Below, one piece after another: positions 25,001 through 33,465 of a DNA stretch of 64,000 bases. Source of the DNA: Alcaligenes parafaecalis (GTDB taxonomy: Bacteria; Pseudomonadota; Gammaproteobacteria; Burkholderiales; Burkholderiaceae_B); contig NZ_JAPKNA010000001.1 of assembly GCF_026344135.1 (NCBI RefSeq), positions 1,240,001 to 1,304,000 of the forward strand, given 5' to 3'. The number at the start of each line of letters is the position of its first letter. Positions within the stretch are counted from its first letter, which is position 1. Under the pieces are notes generated by a model. It was not told the origin of the DNA and searched no databases. It saw only the letters and a program-made list of their open reading frames with translations. A program made the position numbers and the translations under genes.

Positions 25001-25750
25001 TTAAATCACCTTCGCTTCGTTCTTCAGTTTCTCGACCAGTGTCGCTACGTCGGGCACCATGATGCCAGCGGCACGAGCTGGGGGCTCTGTCACTTTCAGC
25101 GTTTTGATACGGGGAGCCACATCAATGCCCAGCTCTTCAGGAGTCAGGGTTTCCAAGGGCTTTTTCTTGGCCTTCATGATGTTGGGCAGGGTCACGTAAC
25201 GAGGCTCATTCAAGCGCAGGTCAGTCGTGATCACTGCGGGCAGGCTCAGTTTCAATGTTTCCAGGCCGCCATCCACTTCACGGGTAACCGACACGCTGTC
25301 GCCCGAGACTTCAACCTTGCTGGCAAAGGTGGCTTGTGGCCAGTCCAGCAGCGCAGCCAGCATCTGGCCGGTTTGGTTGGCATCGTCATCAATCGCTTGT
25401 TTGCCCAGGATCACGAGCTGAGGCTGCTCTTTGTCCACCACGGCCTTGATCAGCTTGGCCACGGCCAAAGGCTGCAATTCTGCGTCGGTTTGCACCAGGG
25501 TGGCCCGATCCGCACCAATGGCCAAGGCCGTGCGCAGCGTTTCCTGGCTTTGTGCAACGCCGCAAGAAAGCGCGATCACTTCAGTGGCTGCACCGCTTTC
25601 TTTGAGGCGAGTAGCCTCTTCGACAGCGATTTCGTCAAAGGGGTTCATGGACATTTTCACATTGGCAATGTCCACCCCGGTTTGGTCAGATTTCACGCGC
25701 ACCTTGACGTTATAGTCAACTACGCGTTTCACGGGTACTAACACCTTCAT
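25001..25750 (-). CDS. etfB: Electron transfer flavoprotein beta subunit
   Basis: EtfB, 249 residues, binds AMP and supports the FAD site of EtfA. It has the N-terminal MKVLVPVKRVVDYNVKVRVK, MNPFDEIAVEEA, and the ETF beta signature with the recognition loop near RYVTLPNIMKAKKKPLE (about 185-202). A GGAG precedes the ATG. It is the first gene of the etfBA unit, with an 85-base upstream spacer before the deacetylase gene. Confidence 0.96.
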   Translation of the reverse strand: MKVLVPVKRVVDYNVKVRVKSDQTGVDIANVKMSMNPFDEIAVEEATRLKESGAATEVIALSCGVAQSQETLRTALAIGADRATLVQTDAELQPLAVAKLIKAVVDKEQPQLVILGKQAIDDDANQTGQMLAALLDWPQATFASKVEVSGDSVSVTREVDGGLETLKLSLPAVITTDLRLNEPRYVTLPNIMKAKKKPLETLTPEELGIDVAPRIKTLKVTEPPARAAGIMVPDVATLVEKLKNEAKVI

Positions 25751-25835
25751 GTAATGTTCTCCAGTGCAGTCTTAAATAAAAATTGTTCTGTTGAAATAAG
25801 GCTTTAGAAGAATTCCAAAGCCCGGAGCCACTTGC

Positions 25836-26759
25836 CTAAAGCCCGGCAAGGGCCCTGATGTGGGCCACCACGCTGCGTCCCAGGGACGAGGGATCGTACC
25901 CCCCTTCCAACATACTGACCAGACGTTGTCCGGCACTAGGCGCACAGGCTTGAACCACCATCTCGGTCAATTCCGCATAATCGGCTTCCACCAGGCTTAA
26001 CTGTCCCATCTCGTCTTCGCGGTGAGCATCAAAGCCTGCCGAGAAAAAGACCATTTCAGGGGCAAACGCCTCTATGCGGGGCAAACAAAGCTGTTTGAAC
26101 AGATCGATAATCTGCGCAGACTTGGTGTAAGCCTCAACCGGTATATTTACCATGTTTTGCGCCGCCGGGTCCTGAAAGGAATCAGGAAAAAACGGGGACT
26201 GAAAGAAACTGCACATCAGAACCCGCTCGTCACCGGCAAAAATCTGTTCGGTCCCATTGCCGTGATGCACGTCAAAATCGACGATCAACACGCGCTTGAG
26301 ATCATATTTTTCCATCGCATAGGCCACGGCCACCGCGATATTGTTGAAAAAACAAAACCCCATCGCCCGAGCCCGTTCGGCATGATGTCCGGGGGGCCGC
26401 ACTGCACAAAAAGCACCGGTCGCTCCCTCGTTCATGACGCCATCGACCGCATCCAGACCCGCCCCGGCAGCGGCATAGGCCGCTTCCAGGGTATGGGGAT
26501 TCATCAGGGTGTCAGGATCGATATTGAAATACCCCTGCTTGGGCAATTGCTCTTTGAGCTTTTGCAGATAAGCAGCATCATGCACCCGCAGGATATCCTC
26601 ATCCGTCGCCAGCCGAGCTTGCCGCTGGGCCAGATAGGATGCCAGACCGCTGGATAGCAGTTGATCGTTTATGGCATCGAGTCGCTGCGGACTTTCCGGA
26701 TGCCATCGACCCATCTCATGCAAATGGCACGATGGATGGATAAAATATAGTGTCTCCAT
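25836..26759 (-). CDS. Histone deacetylase-family (acetylpolyamine amidohydrolase-like) protein
   Basis: A 307-residue arginase/deacetylase-fold zinc hydrolase of the HDAC superfamily. The active-site residues are in order: HPESPQR near the N-terminus, RPPGHHAERARAMGFCFFNN (tandem catalytic histidines), DFDVHHGNGT (zinc Asp and His), SAGFDAHREDEMG (second zinc Asp) and MLEGGYD. Bacterial members deacetylate polyamines or protein lysines; the substrate here is unknown. It is divergent from mltB with 11 bases between the start codons, so the promoters overlap the neighbouring coding ends. Confidence 0.9.
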   Translation of the reverse strand: METLYFIHPSCHLHEMGRWHPESPQRLDAINDQLLSSGLASYLAQRQARLATDEDILRVHDAAYLQKLKEQLPKQGYFNIDPDTLMNPHTLEAAYAAAGAGLDAVDGVMNEGATGAFCAVRPPGHHAERARAMGFCFFNNIAVAVAYAMEKYDLKRVLIVDFDVHHGNGTEQIFAGDERVLMCSFFQSPFFPDSFQDPAAQNMVNIPVEAYTKSAQIIDLFKQLCLPRIEAFAPEMVFFSAGFDAHREDEMGQLSLVEADYAELTEMVVQACAPSAGQRLVSMLEGGYDPSSLGRSVVAHIRALAGL

Positions 26760-26770
26760 GAGGATGGATT

Positions 26771-27964
26771 ATGTTCAGACCCACTCGAATTTTGCAAGCA
26801 GTACTGATCGCGCTGAGCACTGCCGGCTGCGCCACAACCACCACCCAAGCCCCGGCCTTGGACTCCAAACCCAGTAAAGACGCGGCTTCCCAAGCCTCTT
26901 CAAAAAAACCAACGATCGTCGCCATCAAGGCTTTGGACGAGCCGGTGTCCATTCAGGCCGGTGAATCTCGCTCCGGACGGACACAATTTTTTAAATTAAA
27001 CGGTGAATTAAACGATGACATTGCGGCCTATGCCCAAGAAGTGGCAAGTGCACGCAAGATTCCATTGGATCTGGTCACCGATATTTTGCAGCAAGCTCAA
27101 TATAACGAGACCGCTGCCAAATTAATGCGCCCTACAAAAGGTCGTATCAAGCGCAGTTGGGTCACGTACAAGCAGCGCAATGTGGACCCTGCCCGTATTC
27201 AGGGTGGCGTCCAGTTCTGGCAAAAACACCGTCTTGCCCTGGACCAGATCTCCCAGACCTACGGTGTCCCCCCGTCTATTATTGTGTCGATTCTGGGAGT
27301 GGAAACTGTCTACGGCAAAATCATGGGGGACTTCAAGGTACTGGATGCCTTGTTTACCCTGGGCTTTGCGTACCCGGATGACAGCCGCCCCGAACGCGGC
27401 CAATTATTTCGCGATCAACTGGCTGACCTGATCGAGCTGCACTATCAAGGGGAACTGGATGCACGTATTGTTCAGGGCTCGTTTGCTGGTGCGATGGGTA
27501 TGTCCCAATTCATGCCAGGTAGCCTGATACGGTATGCAGTAGACGGCGACGGCGATGGTCGAATCGACCTGCGCAATAATCCGACTGATGCAATGGCCTC
27601 GATTGCCAACTTCCTGCGCGCCCATGGCTGGGAGCCAGGCCTGCCAGTCTTTGCCCCGGCCCAGCTTAGCAATGCCAATAAAGGCATGGTCGATGGCGGC
27701 ATCTACCCCAAACTGAACTGGACACAGTTGCAAGCGGCCGGAGCCAGCGTAAAAGGCCAGAGCCAGAATACCGGCCCCTGGCAGCAGGCTCAACTAGGCG
27801 TCGTGAACCTGGTGGACGAACCGCGCAACACGACAGAATATCGCCTGGGTACGCCCAACTTCTTTGCCATTACCCATTACAACCGCAGTTATTTTTATGC
27901 CAGCTCGGTGGCAGATCTGGCCTCCGAACTGGCTAAACAAATGGGCTATGGCGACCCTAATTAA
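26771..27964 (+). CDS. mltB: Membrane-bound lytic murein transglycosylase B
   Basis: MltB cleaves the glycan strands of peptidoglycan to 1,6-anhydro ends at the outer membrane. The 397-residue precursor has a lipoprotein signal peptide with lipobox STAGC (Cys20), a Thr/Ala/Pro-rich linker, then the SLT family 3 domain. The catalytic glutamate is in SILGVETVYGKIMG, followed by FTLGFAYPDDSRPERG and GSFAGAMGMSQFMPGS. GAGGA precedes the ATG. Its stop overlaps the convergent cysM stop by 3 bases. Confidence 0.95.
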   Translation: MFRPTRILQAVLIALSTAGCATTTTQAPALDSKPSKDAASQASSKKPTIVAIKALDEPVSIQAGESRSGRTQFFKLNGELNDDIAAYAQEVASARKIPLDLVTDILQQAQYNETAAKLMRPTKGRIKRSWVTYKQRNVDPARIQGGVQFWQKHRLALDQISQTYGVPPSIIVSILGVETVYGKIMGDFKVLDALFTLGFAYPDDSRPERGQLFRDQLADLIELHYQGELDARIVQGSFAGAMGMSQFMPGSLIRYAVDGDGDGRIDLRNNPTDAMASIANFLRAHGWEPGLPVFAPAQLSNANKGMVDGGIYPKLNWTQLQAAGASVKGQSQNTGPWQQAQLGVVNLVDEPRNTTEYRLGTPNFFAITHYNRSYFYASSVADLASELAKQMGYGDPN

Positions 27965-28866
27965 TTAAAGATACCGGTAGACAAGTAGCGGTCGCCACGG
28001 TCGCACACAATAAAAACGATCGTGGCGTTTTCTACGCGCTGAGCAACGCGCATGGCGGCAACCAGTGCCCCACCCGAAGAAATACCAGCACAGATCCCTT
28101 CTTCCGCGGCCATACGACGCGTCATGATCTCGGCCTCTTGCTGACCAATTTCCTCGAACATATCCACTTTGGACGGATCGTAAATCTTGGGCAGATACGC
28201 CTCAGGCCATTTACGAATACCAGCAATCTGCGCACCGGGCGCAGGCTGTGCACCCACCACCACAATGCCACTGTTCTGGCTGCGCAAGTAATTACCTACA
28301 CCCATGATGGTGCCGGTCGTCCCCATGGCGCTGACAAAGTGAGTGACCTGGCCGTCGGTCTGCTGCCAGATTTCCGGGCCAGTGCTGTGTACGTGAGCTG
28401 CCGGGTTGTCCATATTGGCAAACTGATCCAGCACCTTGCCCTGCCCTTCGGCCTGCATCTTCATGGCCAGATCTCGGGCATACTCCATGCCGCCTTGATC
28501 TGCTGGTGTCAGAATCAGCTTGGCACCGTAAGCGGTCATGGAAGCGCGACGCTCCAGCGACAGATTGTCGGGCATGATCAAAATCATTTTGTAGCCACGC
28601 ACGGCGGCGATCATGGCCAAGGCAATACCCGTATTGCCGCTGGTAGCCTCGATCAAGGTGTCTCCCGGCTTGATGTCACCGCGGCGCTCGGCCTCTTGAA
28701 TCATGGAGCTGGCTGCACGGTCTTTCACCGAACCGGCGGGATTATTGCCTTCCAGTTTGGCCAGCAAGACATTACCGCGTGCCTGCCCAAACTCGCCGGG
28801 GATACGCTGCAAGCGCACCAAGGGGGTTTGGCCAACGGTATCTTCAATGGTGGGATAATTTTTCAT
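27961..28866 (-). CDS. cysM: Cysteine synthase B
   Basis: CysM is a PLP enzyme that makes cysteine or S-sulfocysteine from O-acetylserine and sulfide or thiosulfate. The 301-residue protein has the PLP lysine at 48 in NPAGSVKDRAAS, the phosphate loop SAMGTTGTIMGVG and the substrate loop TSGNTG near 75. CysM-type features (NLSLERRASMTAYGAKLILT) favour isozyme B over CysK. It follows comEA by 99 bases in the same direction. Confidence 0.95.
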   Translation of the reverse strand: MKNYPTIEDTVGQTPLVRLQRIPGEFGQARGNVLLAKLEGNNPAGSVKDRAASSMIQEAERRGDIKPGDTLIEATSGNTGIALAMIAAVRGYKMILIMPDNLSLERRASMTAYGAKLILTPADQGGMEYARDLAMKMQAEGQGKVLDQFANMDNPAAHVHSTGPEIWQQTDGQVTHFVSAMGTTGTIMGVGNYLRSQNSGIVVVGAQPAPGAQIAGIRKWPEAYLPKIYDPSKVDMFEEIGQQEAEIMTRRMAAEEGICAGISSGGALVAAMRVAQRVENATIVFIVCDRGDRYLSTGIFN

Positions 28867-28965
28867 CGATCAATCTCTTACCTTGAGCAAGAAGGCAGCC
28901 AGCTCACACTGACTGCCCATGCAGACTAAACAAACTACTAGCTTAAAGCGAGTCTACGCCCAGAG

Positions 28966-29352
28966 CTACGGCTTTCTTCTTATATCCGCGTCGGCCGTAT
29001 TGGAAACTGCTTTGGTGGCGGCCTTGGCTGACTCCACTTTCAAGCCGGATTGCTCCATCGTAATGATCTTTTTCGCGCCTATGCCTTTGACGCGATCCGC
29101 CAGATCCTGAAGAGAGTCAAAAGGACCACCACGCTGACGCTCTTCCAGAATCAATTCCGCAGTACGAGGGCCTATGCCTTTAATCTGCTGCAGTTGCTGA
29201 GCATCTGCAGCATTCAGATCCACCGCAGCCGCCAGGCCGAACGGCCCAAACAAACATAGCGCCAGCAAGAACCGCAGCACAGATCCGCGCCAGCCTTGCA
29301 TCAAGGACAAGCGACGAGGGGCGTCAAAGGAAAATTTCAAGCAGATAGACAT
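28966..29352 (-). CDS. ComEA-like helix-hairpin-helix DNA-binding protein
   Basis: A 128-residue secreted protein. A hydrophobic signal segment (VLRFLLALCLFGPFGLAAA, about 25-43) is followed by a tandem helix-hairpin-helix module, VDLNAADAQQLQQIKGIGPR and RVKGIGAKK. ComEA proteins bind incoming DNA in the periplasm during transformation; in Gram-negatives a short soluble form like this one is common. It follows hldD in the same direction, an order seen in related genera. An AAGGAG lies 8 bases before the ATG but partly inside a hairpin. It might instead have a general DNA-binding role. Confidence 0.85.
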   Translation of the reverse strand: MSICLKFSFDAPRRLSLMQGWRGSVLRFLLALCLFGPFGLAAAVDLNAADAQQLQQIKGIGPRTAELILEERQRGGPFDSLQDLADRVKGIGAKKIITMEQSGLKVESAKAATKAVSNTADADIRRKP

Positions 29353-29353
29353 G

Positions 29354-29382
29354 ATAAAGGCTCCTTGGAAAGAAGCCTTTAT
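29354..29382 (-). other. Hairpin over the comEA ribosome binding site
   Basis: A perfect 9-bp stem, ATAAAGGCT (29382-29374 on the minus strand) with AGCCTTTAT (29362-29354), has an 11-base loop. The comEA Shine-Dalgarno AAGGAG (29366-29361) is half in the loop and half in the stem. It could be a weak terminator after hldD or a translational control of comEA; no T run of note follows. Confidence 0.5.
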
Positions 29383-29468
29383 GGTGCTGCCTGCGGGATC
29401 ACAACGCCTGTTGGAAGACAGCGTTTAGCCATGCGTGGCAGCCCGCATGGACTTTATCGTCCGAATAC

Positions 29469-30467
29469 TTAGCGCAAAGCCCCCGACTGCAGCAGACGAC
29501 GTACATACTCGGCCACGCCAGTCTGTACATCATGGAAAGGTTTGTCGTAACCAGCAGCCCGCAACTGAGTCAGATCCGCTTGCGTATGGCTTTGATAGCG
29601 ACCTTTCAGATCATCCGGGAACGGGATGTATTGCAGGAACTGCTGCGTCACCAGGTCTTCCAATGGCAAAGCGGCCAAGCCGTCATGCTCACGCAAGGTA
29701 TTGACGACCGTCTGGGCCACATCATTGAAAGGCTGGGCACGACCCGAACCGCAGTTAAATACACCGGACTGATTGTCCTGACCCAGGAAATGCAGGTTTA
29801 CCGATACAACGTCATCAATAAAGACGAAGTCACGTTGCTGGCCACCATCCACATAACCATCCCAGCCACCAAACAGCAGCACATGGCCATCACGGCGGTA
29901 TTGCAGCATATTGTGATACGCCACCGACGCCATGCGACCTTTGTGCTGCTCTTGTGGACCATAGACGTTGAAGTAACGCAGGCCCACCACCGGCGCACGC
30001 AAGCTATCCAGATGACGACGTAGTACTTGGTCAAACAGGAACTTGGAGTAACCGTAGACATTCAAGGGCGCTTCATTACTCAGATCTTCGGCATACAGGG
30101 GACCCGCACCATAAACAGCGGCCGACGAGGCGTACAACAAGGGAATACGTTTGGCCTGGCAATACTCGAAGATTTCCAGCGTCACGCGGTAGTTGTTGTC
30201 CATCATGAACTGACCATTGCGCTCGGTGGTATCCGAACATGCGCCCTGATGCAGAACCGCTTCAATATTGGAAAACTCGTCCCGAGCCAGACGGGCACGG
30301 AAATCGTCCTTATCCATATAGTCAGCAATTTGGCCATGCACCAGATTGACGAACTTGTCGCCATCACTCAGATCGTCCACCACCAGAATATCGGTCACAC
30401 CCTGCTGGTTCAGACCCTTCACCAAATTGCTGCCAATAAAGCCAGCGCCACCGGTCACTACGATCAT
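29469..30467 (-). CDS. hldD: ADP-L-glycero-D-manno-heptose 6-epimerase
   Basis: HldD converts ADP-D,D-heptose to ADP-L,D-heptose for the LPS inner core. The 332-residue SDR-family protein begins MIVVTGGAGFIGSNLVKGLN (NADP-binding), with SSAAVYGAG and the catalytic YGYSK pair. The frame is open upstream to 30557 inside hldA, but the ATG at 30467 overlaps the hldA stop in an ATGA and gives the family N-terminus, so translation is coupled. Confidence 0.96.
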   Translation of the reverse strand: MIVVTGGAGFIGSNLVKGLNQQGVTDILVVDDLSDGDKFVNLVHGQIADYMDKDDFRARLARDEFSNIEAVLHQGACSDTTERNGQFMMDNNYRVTLEIFEYCQAKRIPLLYASSAAVYGAGPLYAEDLSNEAPLNVYGYSKFLFDQVLRRHLDSLRAPVVGLRYFNVYGPQEQHKGRMASVAYHNMLQYRRDGHVLLFGGWDGYVDGGQQRDFVFIDDVVSVNLHFLGQDNQSGVFNCGSGRAQPFNDVAQTVVNTLREHDGLAALPLEDLVTQQFLQYIPFPDDLKGRYQSHTQADLTQLRAAGYDKPFHDVQTGVAEYVRRLLQSGALR

Positions 30468-31393
30468 GCCAATTCCTTTGCCGTCACAATGGACGTACCC
30501 AATTTTCCGACTACGATACCGCCCGCACGGTTTGCCCAGCGCATGGCCTGCAACCAATCCAGGCCCGCGGCTCGCATTACCGCCAGCGTCGCCAATACCG
30601 TGTCCCCTGCACCGGAGACATCAAACACTTCTTGTGCCTGAGCATCCACATGCTCACGCCCCTGTTCGGTGAACAAGGTCATGCCTTGTTCGGAACGGGT
30701 GATCAGCAGGCATTCCAGATTCAGCTTGCGACGCAAATTCTGGGCACGCTGCATTAAATCGTCTTCATCTTTCCAGGCCCCTACGGCTTCCTGCATTTCC
30801 GAACGGTTCGGTGTCAGGATAGTGGCGCCCTGATAGCGCTCGTAGGTCTTGCCTTTGGGGTCGACCAAAACGGGAATATTCTTGGAGCGTGCCAAAGCAA
30901 TCAGGCTTTCAACCTGCGCCAATGCACCTTTGGCGTAATCAGACAGAACCAGCACCTGATGCTGATCCAGCAAGTCGCTCATGTTTTGCTGTAGCTGCTC
31001 CAGAGCGCCGTCAGCGGGGCTTTCTTCAAAGTCCACCCGCAACAACTGCTGCTGACGACCTAGTACCCGCAACTTCAAGGAAGTGGGCATCAGAGGGTCT
31101 TGCACCCAGTGGGCCTGAACATGGTCGGCTTTCGCCAGATCTTGCACTGTCTTGCCTGCTTCGTCCTGCCCAATCACGCCCAGCAAACTGGCTTGAGCAC
31201 CCAAAGCGGCGATATTGCGTGCCACGTTGGCCGCACCACCCAAACGATCCTCCACTCGACCCATCTTGACCACAGGAACAGGCGCTTCGGGGGAGATACG
31301 ATCCACATCGCCGAACCAGTAACGGTCCAGCATGACATCGCCCACGACCAGCACACGGCTGGCAGCGACGGCTTCACCAGGAAACGTCATCAT
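30464..31393 (-). CDS. hldA: D-glycero-beta-D-manno-heptose-7-phosphate kinase
   Basis: A 309-residue PfkB/ribokinase-fold kinase that phosphorylates D,D-heptose-7-phosphate at C1 for ADP-heptose synthesis. It has the N-terminal VLVVGDVMLDRYWFGDVDRI, the LGGAANVARNIAALGA motif and the C-terminal catalytic DVSGAGDTVLATLAVM. Only the kinase half of E. coli HldE is present; the cytidylyl/adenylyl transferase (HldC) must be a separate gene outside the window. It overlaps lapB and hldD by 4 bases each. ADP-heptose intermediates are also innate-immune signals. Confidence 0.95.
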   Translation of the reverse strand: MMTFPGEAVAASRVLVVGDVMLDRYWFGDVDRISPEAPVPVVKMGRVEDRLGGAANVARNIAALGAQASLLGVIGQDEAGKTVQDLAKADHVQAHWVQDPLMPTSLKLRVLGRQQQLLRVDFEESPADGALEQLQQNMSDLLDQHQVLVLSDYAKGALAQVESLIALARSKNIPVLVDPKGKTYERYQGATILTPNRSEMQEAVGAWKDEDDLMQRAQNLRRKLNLECLLITRSEQGMTLFTEQGREHVDAQAQEVFDVSGAGDTVLATLAVMRAAGLDWLQAMRWANRAGGIVVGKLGTSIVTAKELA

Positions 31394-32637
31394 TTCAACT
31401 CCTCAAGACGTCGAGGAGCATAGGTTTCCCAGGAGTTGCAACCGGGACACTGCCAGTAAAAATGGCGTGCCTCAAAGCCGCAGGAACTGCAGGAATAACG
31501 ATCCAGACGCTGGGTGTGTCGATGAATCAAAGAGCGCAGCAGGCTTAGATCGGCCCCTGCAATAATCTGGTCTACGCCGACGGCATCCACACCCTCGACA
31601 CCCTCTTTGTTTTGCCCTTGATCCTGAAGTTCGACCTCCAGCATCTTGTCCAGACCCAACAAGGAAGGATGAGCGCGCAGGGCATCACGCGCAAACGCCC
31701 AGGCCTGCAAATGGCCTTCCTGTTCACGCAGAACACGGAACAGCACATTGAAAATATCCAGGCTGGGGTGCTGCTGATAATGGCTGCGCAACATGGCAAC
31801 GCCTTCTTCAGCACGACCCAGCTTGCGGTAGCTGTCCAGCAGCTCCGTGGCGTACAGGCCCACATATTCTGGAGCACTGCTCAAAATGGAGACCAGGTAA
31901 GCACGCTCTTGCTCGCTCTGCCCTTGCATCCGGGCCACGCGAGCACGCAAACCGGCGACTCGAGCCTGAGATGCGTACATACCTTGACCAGTCCCCAGTT
32001 TGCGAATGGCATTATCAGCCTCATCCAGCGCTTTGGCGGCGCGATCAAAATCCGGCTGCTTGCCCTGCAAGGCCCCTTCGGCCTGCTCACACTGGTAATG
32101 CACCAGTTGCGGCACGGGTTCGTCGACCAAGGCGCGCAAGCGGCGCACCGCTTCAATGGCACGCGGCCAATCGTGCTCGGACTCGTAAATACGGATCAGG
32201 GCGCGCATGGCAGGAATGGCAAAACGGGTTTCGCGCACTGCCTCAAAAGCGGCCTCCGCCCGATCCAGCATGCCTGCTTTCAAAAAGTCCTGGGCGATCT
32301 GGAACTGGGCGTTTTCACGGTCAGCAACGGGCAAGTCTGCCCGCGACAACAAACTTTGGTGCACACGAATGGCACGCTCCATTTCGCCACGACGACGAAA
32401 CAGGCTGCCCAGCGCAAAGTGCAGCTCGGTGGTTTCAGGGTCCAGCTTGGCCACTTCCACAAAGGCGTCAATGGCACGATCCGGCTCTTCGTTAAGCAGG
32501 AAGTTCAAACCCTTGAAGTAGGAATCCGGCAAAGTACGGGTTTCGGACATCATTTGCCGAAAGTCCACCCGCGCCGCGACCCAGCCCAAGGCAAATAGAA
32601 TTGGTACAAAAACCAACCACCAGGTTTCAAAATCCAC
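31390..32637 (-). CDS. lapB: LPS assembly regulator LapB (YciM)
   Basis: LapB is an inner-membrane TPR protein that recruits FtsH to degrade LpxC and so balances LPS and phospholipid synthesis. The 415-residue protein has an N-terminal anchor (WLVFVPILFALGWVAAR), a run of TPR repeats, and a C-terminal rubredoxin-like metal knuckle, CSSCGF...CPGCNSWETY. The start is GTG at 32637 with GGAG six bases upstream. It overlaps hldA by 4 bases and follows lapA, an operon order conserved in beta- and gammaproteobacteria. Confidence 0.95.
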   Translation of the reverse strand: MDFETWWLVFVPILFALGWVAARVDFRQMMSETRTLPDSYFKGLNFLLNEEPDRAIDAFVEVAKLDPETTELHFALGSLFRRRGEMERAIRVHQSLLSRADLPVADRENAQFQIAQDFLKAGMLDRAEAAFEAVRETRFAIPAMRALIRIYESEHDWPRAIEAVRRLRALVDEPVPQLVHYQCEQAEGALQGKQPDFDRAAKALDEADNAIRKLGTGQGMYASQARVAGLRARVARMQGQSEQERAYLVSILSSAPEYVGLYATELLDSYRKLGRAEEGVAMLRSHYQQHPSLDIFNVLFRVLREQEGHLQAWAFARDALRAHPSLLGLDKMLEVELQDQGQNKEGVEGVDAVGVDQIIAGADLSLLRSLIHRHTQRLDRYSCSSCGFEARHFYWQCPGCNSWETYAPRRLEELK

Positions 32638-32653
32638 TGTTTACTCCAACGGC

Positions 32654-32986
32654 TTACAAAGGCGCCAAGGGGGCGACGGTCTCGGGCGCAACGGCTGCCG
32701 TATTCACGGGCGCTTGCTGCATTTGCTCCAGCCTGTCTTGCAGACGGTCCATTTCGCGACGCAAGCGGTTGACCTCGCGACGACGACGCATCACAGCACC
32801 GACCATCAGAAGCAGTCCCAACACCAAGCCTAAAATGAACGCAGCCAGCATCACGACGATCAGTGGAACGTCTTGAATAATATGCTCGGCAAAAAAGCTG
32901 ACCTGCACGGGCTCCGTGTTCTTGAGTGCAAACAGCAGCACGATCACAAAAACGAGCAGACGCAATACCCAGACTAGATAGCGCAT
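32654..32986 (-). CDS. lapA: Lipopolysaccharide assembly protein LapA
   Basis: LapA is a small inner-membrane partner of LapB. The 110-residue protein has two hydrophobic segments (about 3-21 and 40-65) and a cytoplasmic coiled-coil, RREVNRLRREMDRLQDRLEQ, then an Ala/Pro/Val-rich tail. Length is close to the family norm. It lies 16 bases before lapB and has its own region after the ihfB terminator. Confidence 0.88.
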   Translation of the reverse strand: MRYLVWVLRLLVFVIVLLFALKNTEPVQVSFFAEHIIQDVPLIVVMLAAFILGLVLGLLLMVGAVMRRRREVNRLRREMDRLQDRLEQMQQAPVNTAAVAPETVAPLAPL

Positions 32987-33056
32987 TATTAGGGCTCCAA
33001 CAGTGTTTTTATAATGTCTGATTGTACGTGCAAGCGGAATTTAGCGCACACGCAAA

Positions 33057-33078
33057 ACAGGCCCTAAAAAGGGCCTGT
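33057..33078 (-). terminator. Intrinsic terminator of ihfB
   Basis: An 8-bp stem, ACAGGCCC with GGGCCTGT, and a TTTTTA loop, followed on the minus strand by TTTGCG. It lies about 23 bases after the ihfB stop. The short T run makes it only moderately strong. Confidence 0.65.
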
Positions 33079-33100
33079 GTAATCAGTGTGCAAGTAGGTC

Positions 33101-33460
33101 TTAACCGTGACGGACTCTTGCATTGAGCTGCTCGAAGGCAGACGACTGGTCGTCTGCTTCGATTTGCTCTTGCTCAAGAAAGACAGAATCAACTCGCTCG
33201 CGCAATTCTTTACCGGCTTTGAAGTGCGGCACCTGTTTACCAGGCACCATCACTTTCTCACCCGACTTGGGATTGCGCCCTACCCGCGGCGAGCGGGTAG
33301 AGAGCGAAAAACTGCCAAACCCGCGGATTTCGATCCGTTGACCACTGGCCAAGGCCTGGGTCATTGAATCCAAAACCGTTTTCACGGCGAAATCCATGTC
33401 GCGCAGAGCCAGCTGCGGATAGCGGCTGGCCAACAGCGCGATCAGCTCAGACTTTGTCAC
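33101..33460 (-). CDS. ihfB: Integration host factor beta subunit
   Basis: IHF-beta bends DNA at specific sites with IHF-alpha. The 119-residue protein begins MTKSELIALLASRYPQL and has RIEIRGFGSFSLSTRSPRVG and RNPKSGEKVMVPGKQVPHFK with the conserved intercalating proline. The tail of about 25 residues past the core (FLEQEQIEADDQSSAFEQLN) is acidic and longer than E. coli's. The start is GTG at 33460 without a strong Shine-Dalgarno, five bases after the rpsA stop. Confidence 0.96.
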   Translation of the reverse strand: MTKSELIALLASRYPQLALRDMDFAVKTVLDSMTQALASGQRIEIRGFGSFSLSTRSPRVGRNPKSGEKVMVPGKQVPHFKAGKELRERVDSVFLEQEQIEADDQSSAFEQLNARVRHG

Positions 33461-33465
33461 GCTGA

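Noticed and set aside
30464..31393. hldA as a truncated hldE
   Set aside because: The stand-alone kinase is the normal arrangement in many betaproteobacteria, and the ATGA overlap with hldD is intact, so this is not a broken gene.
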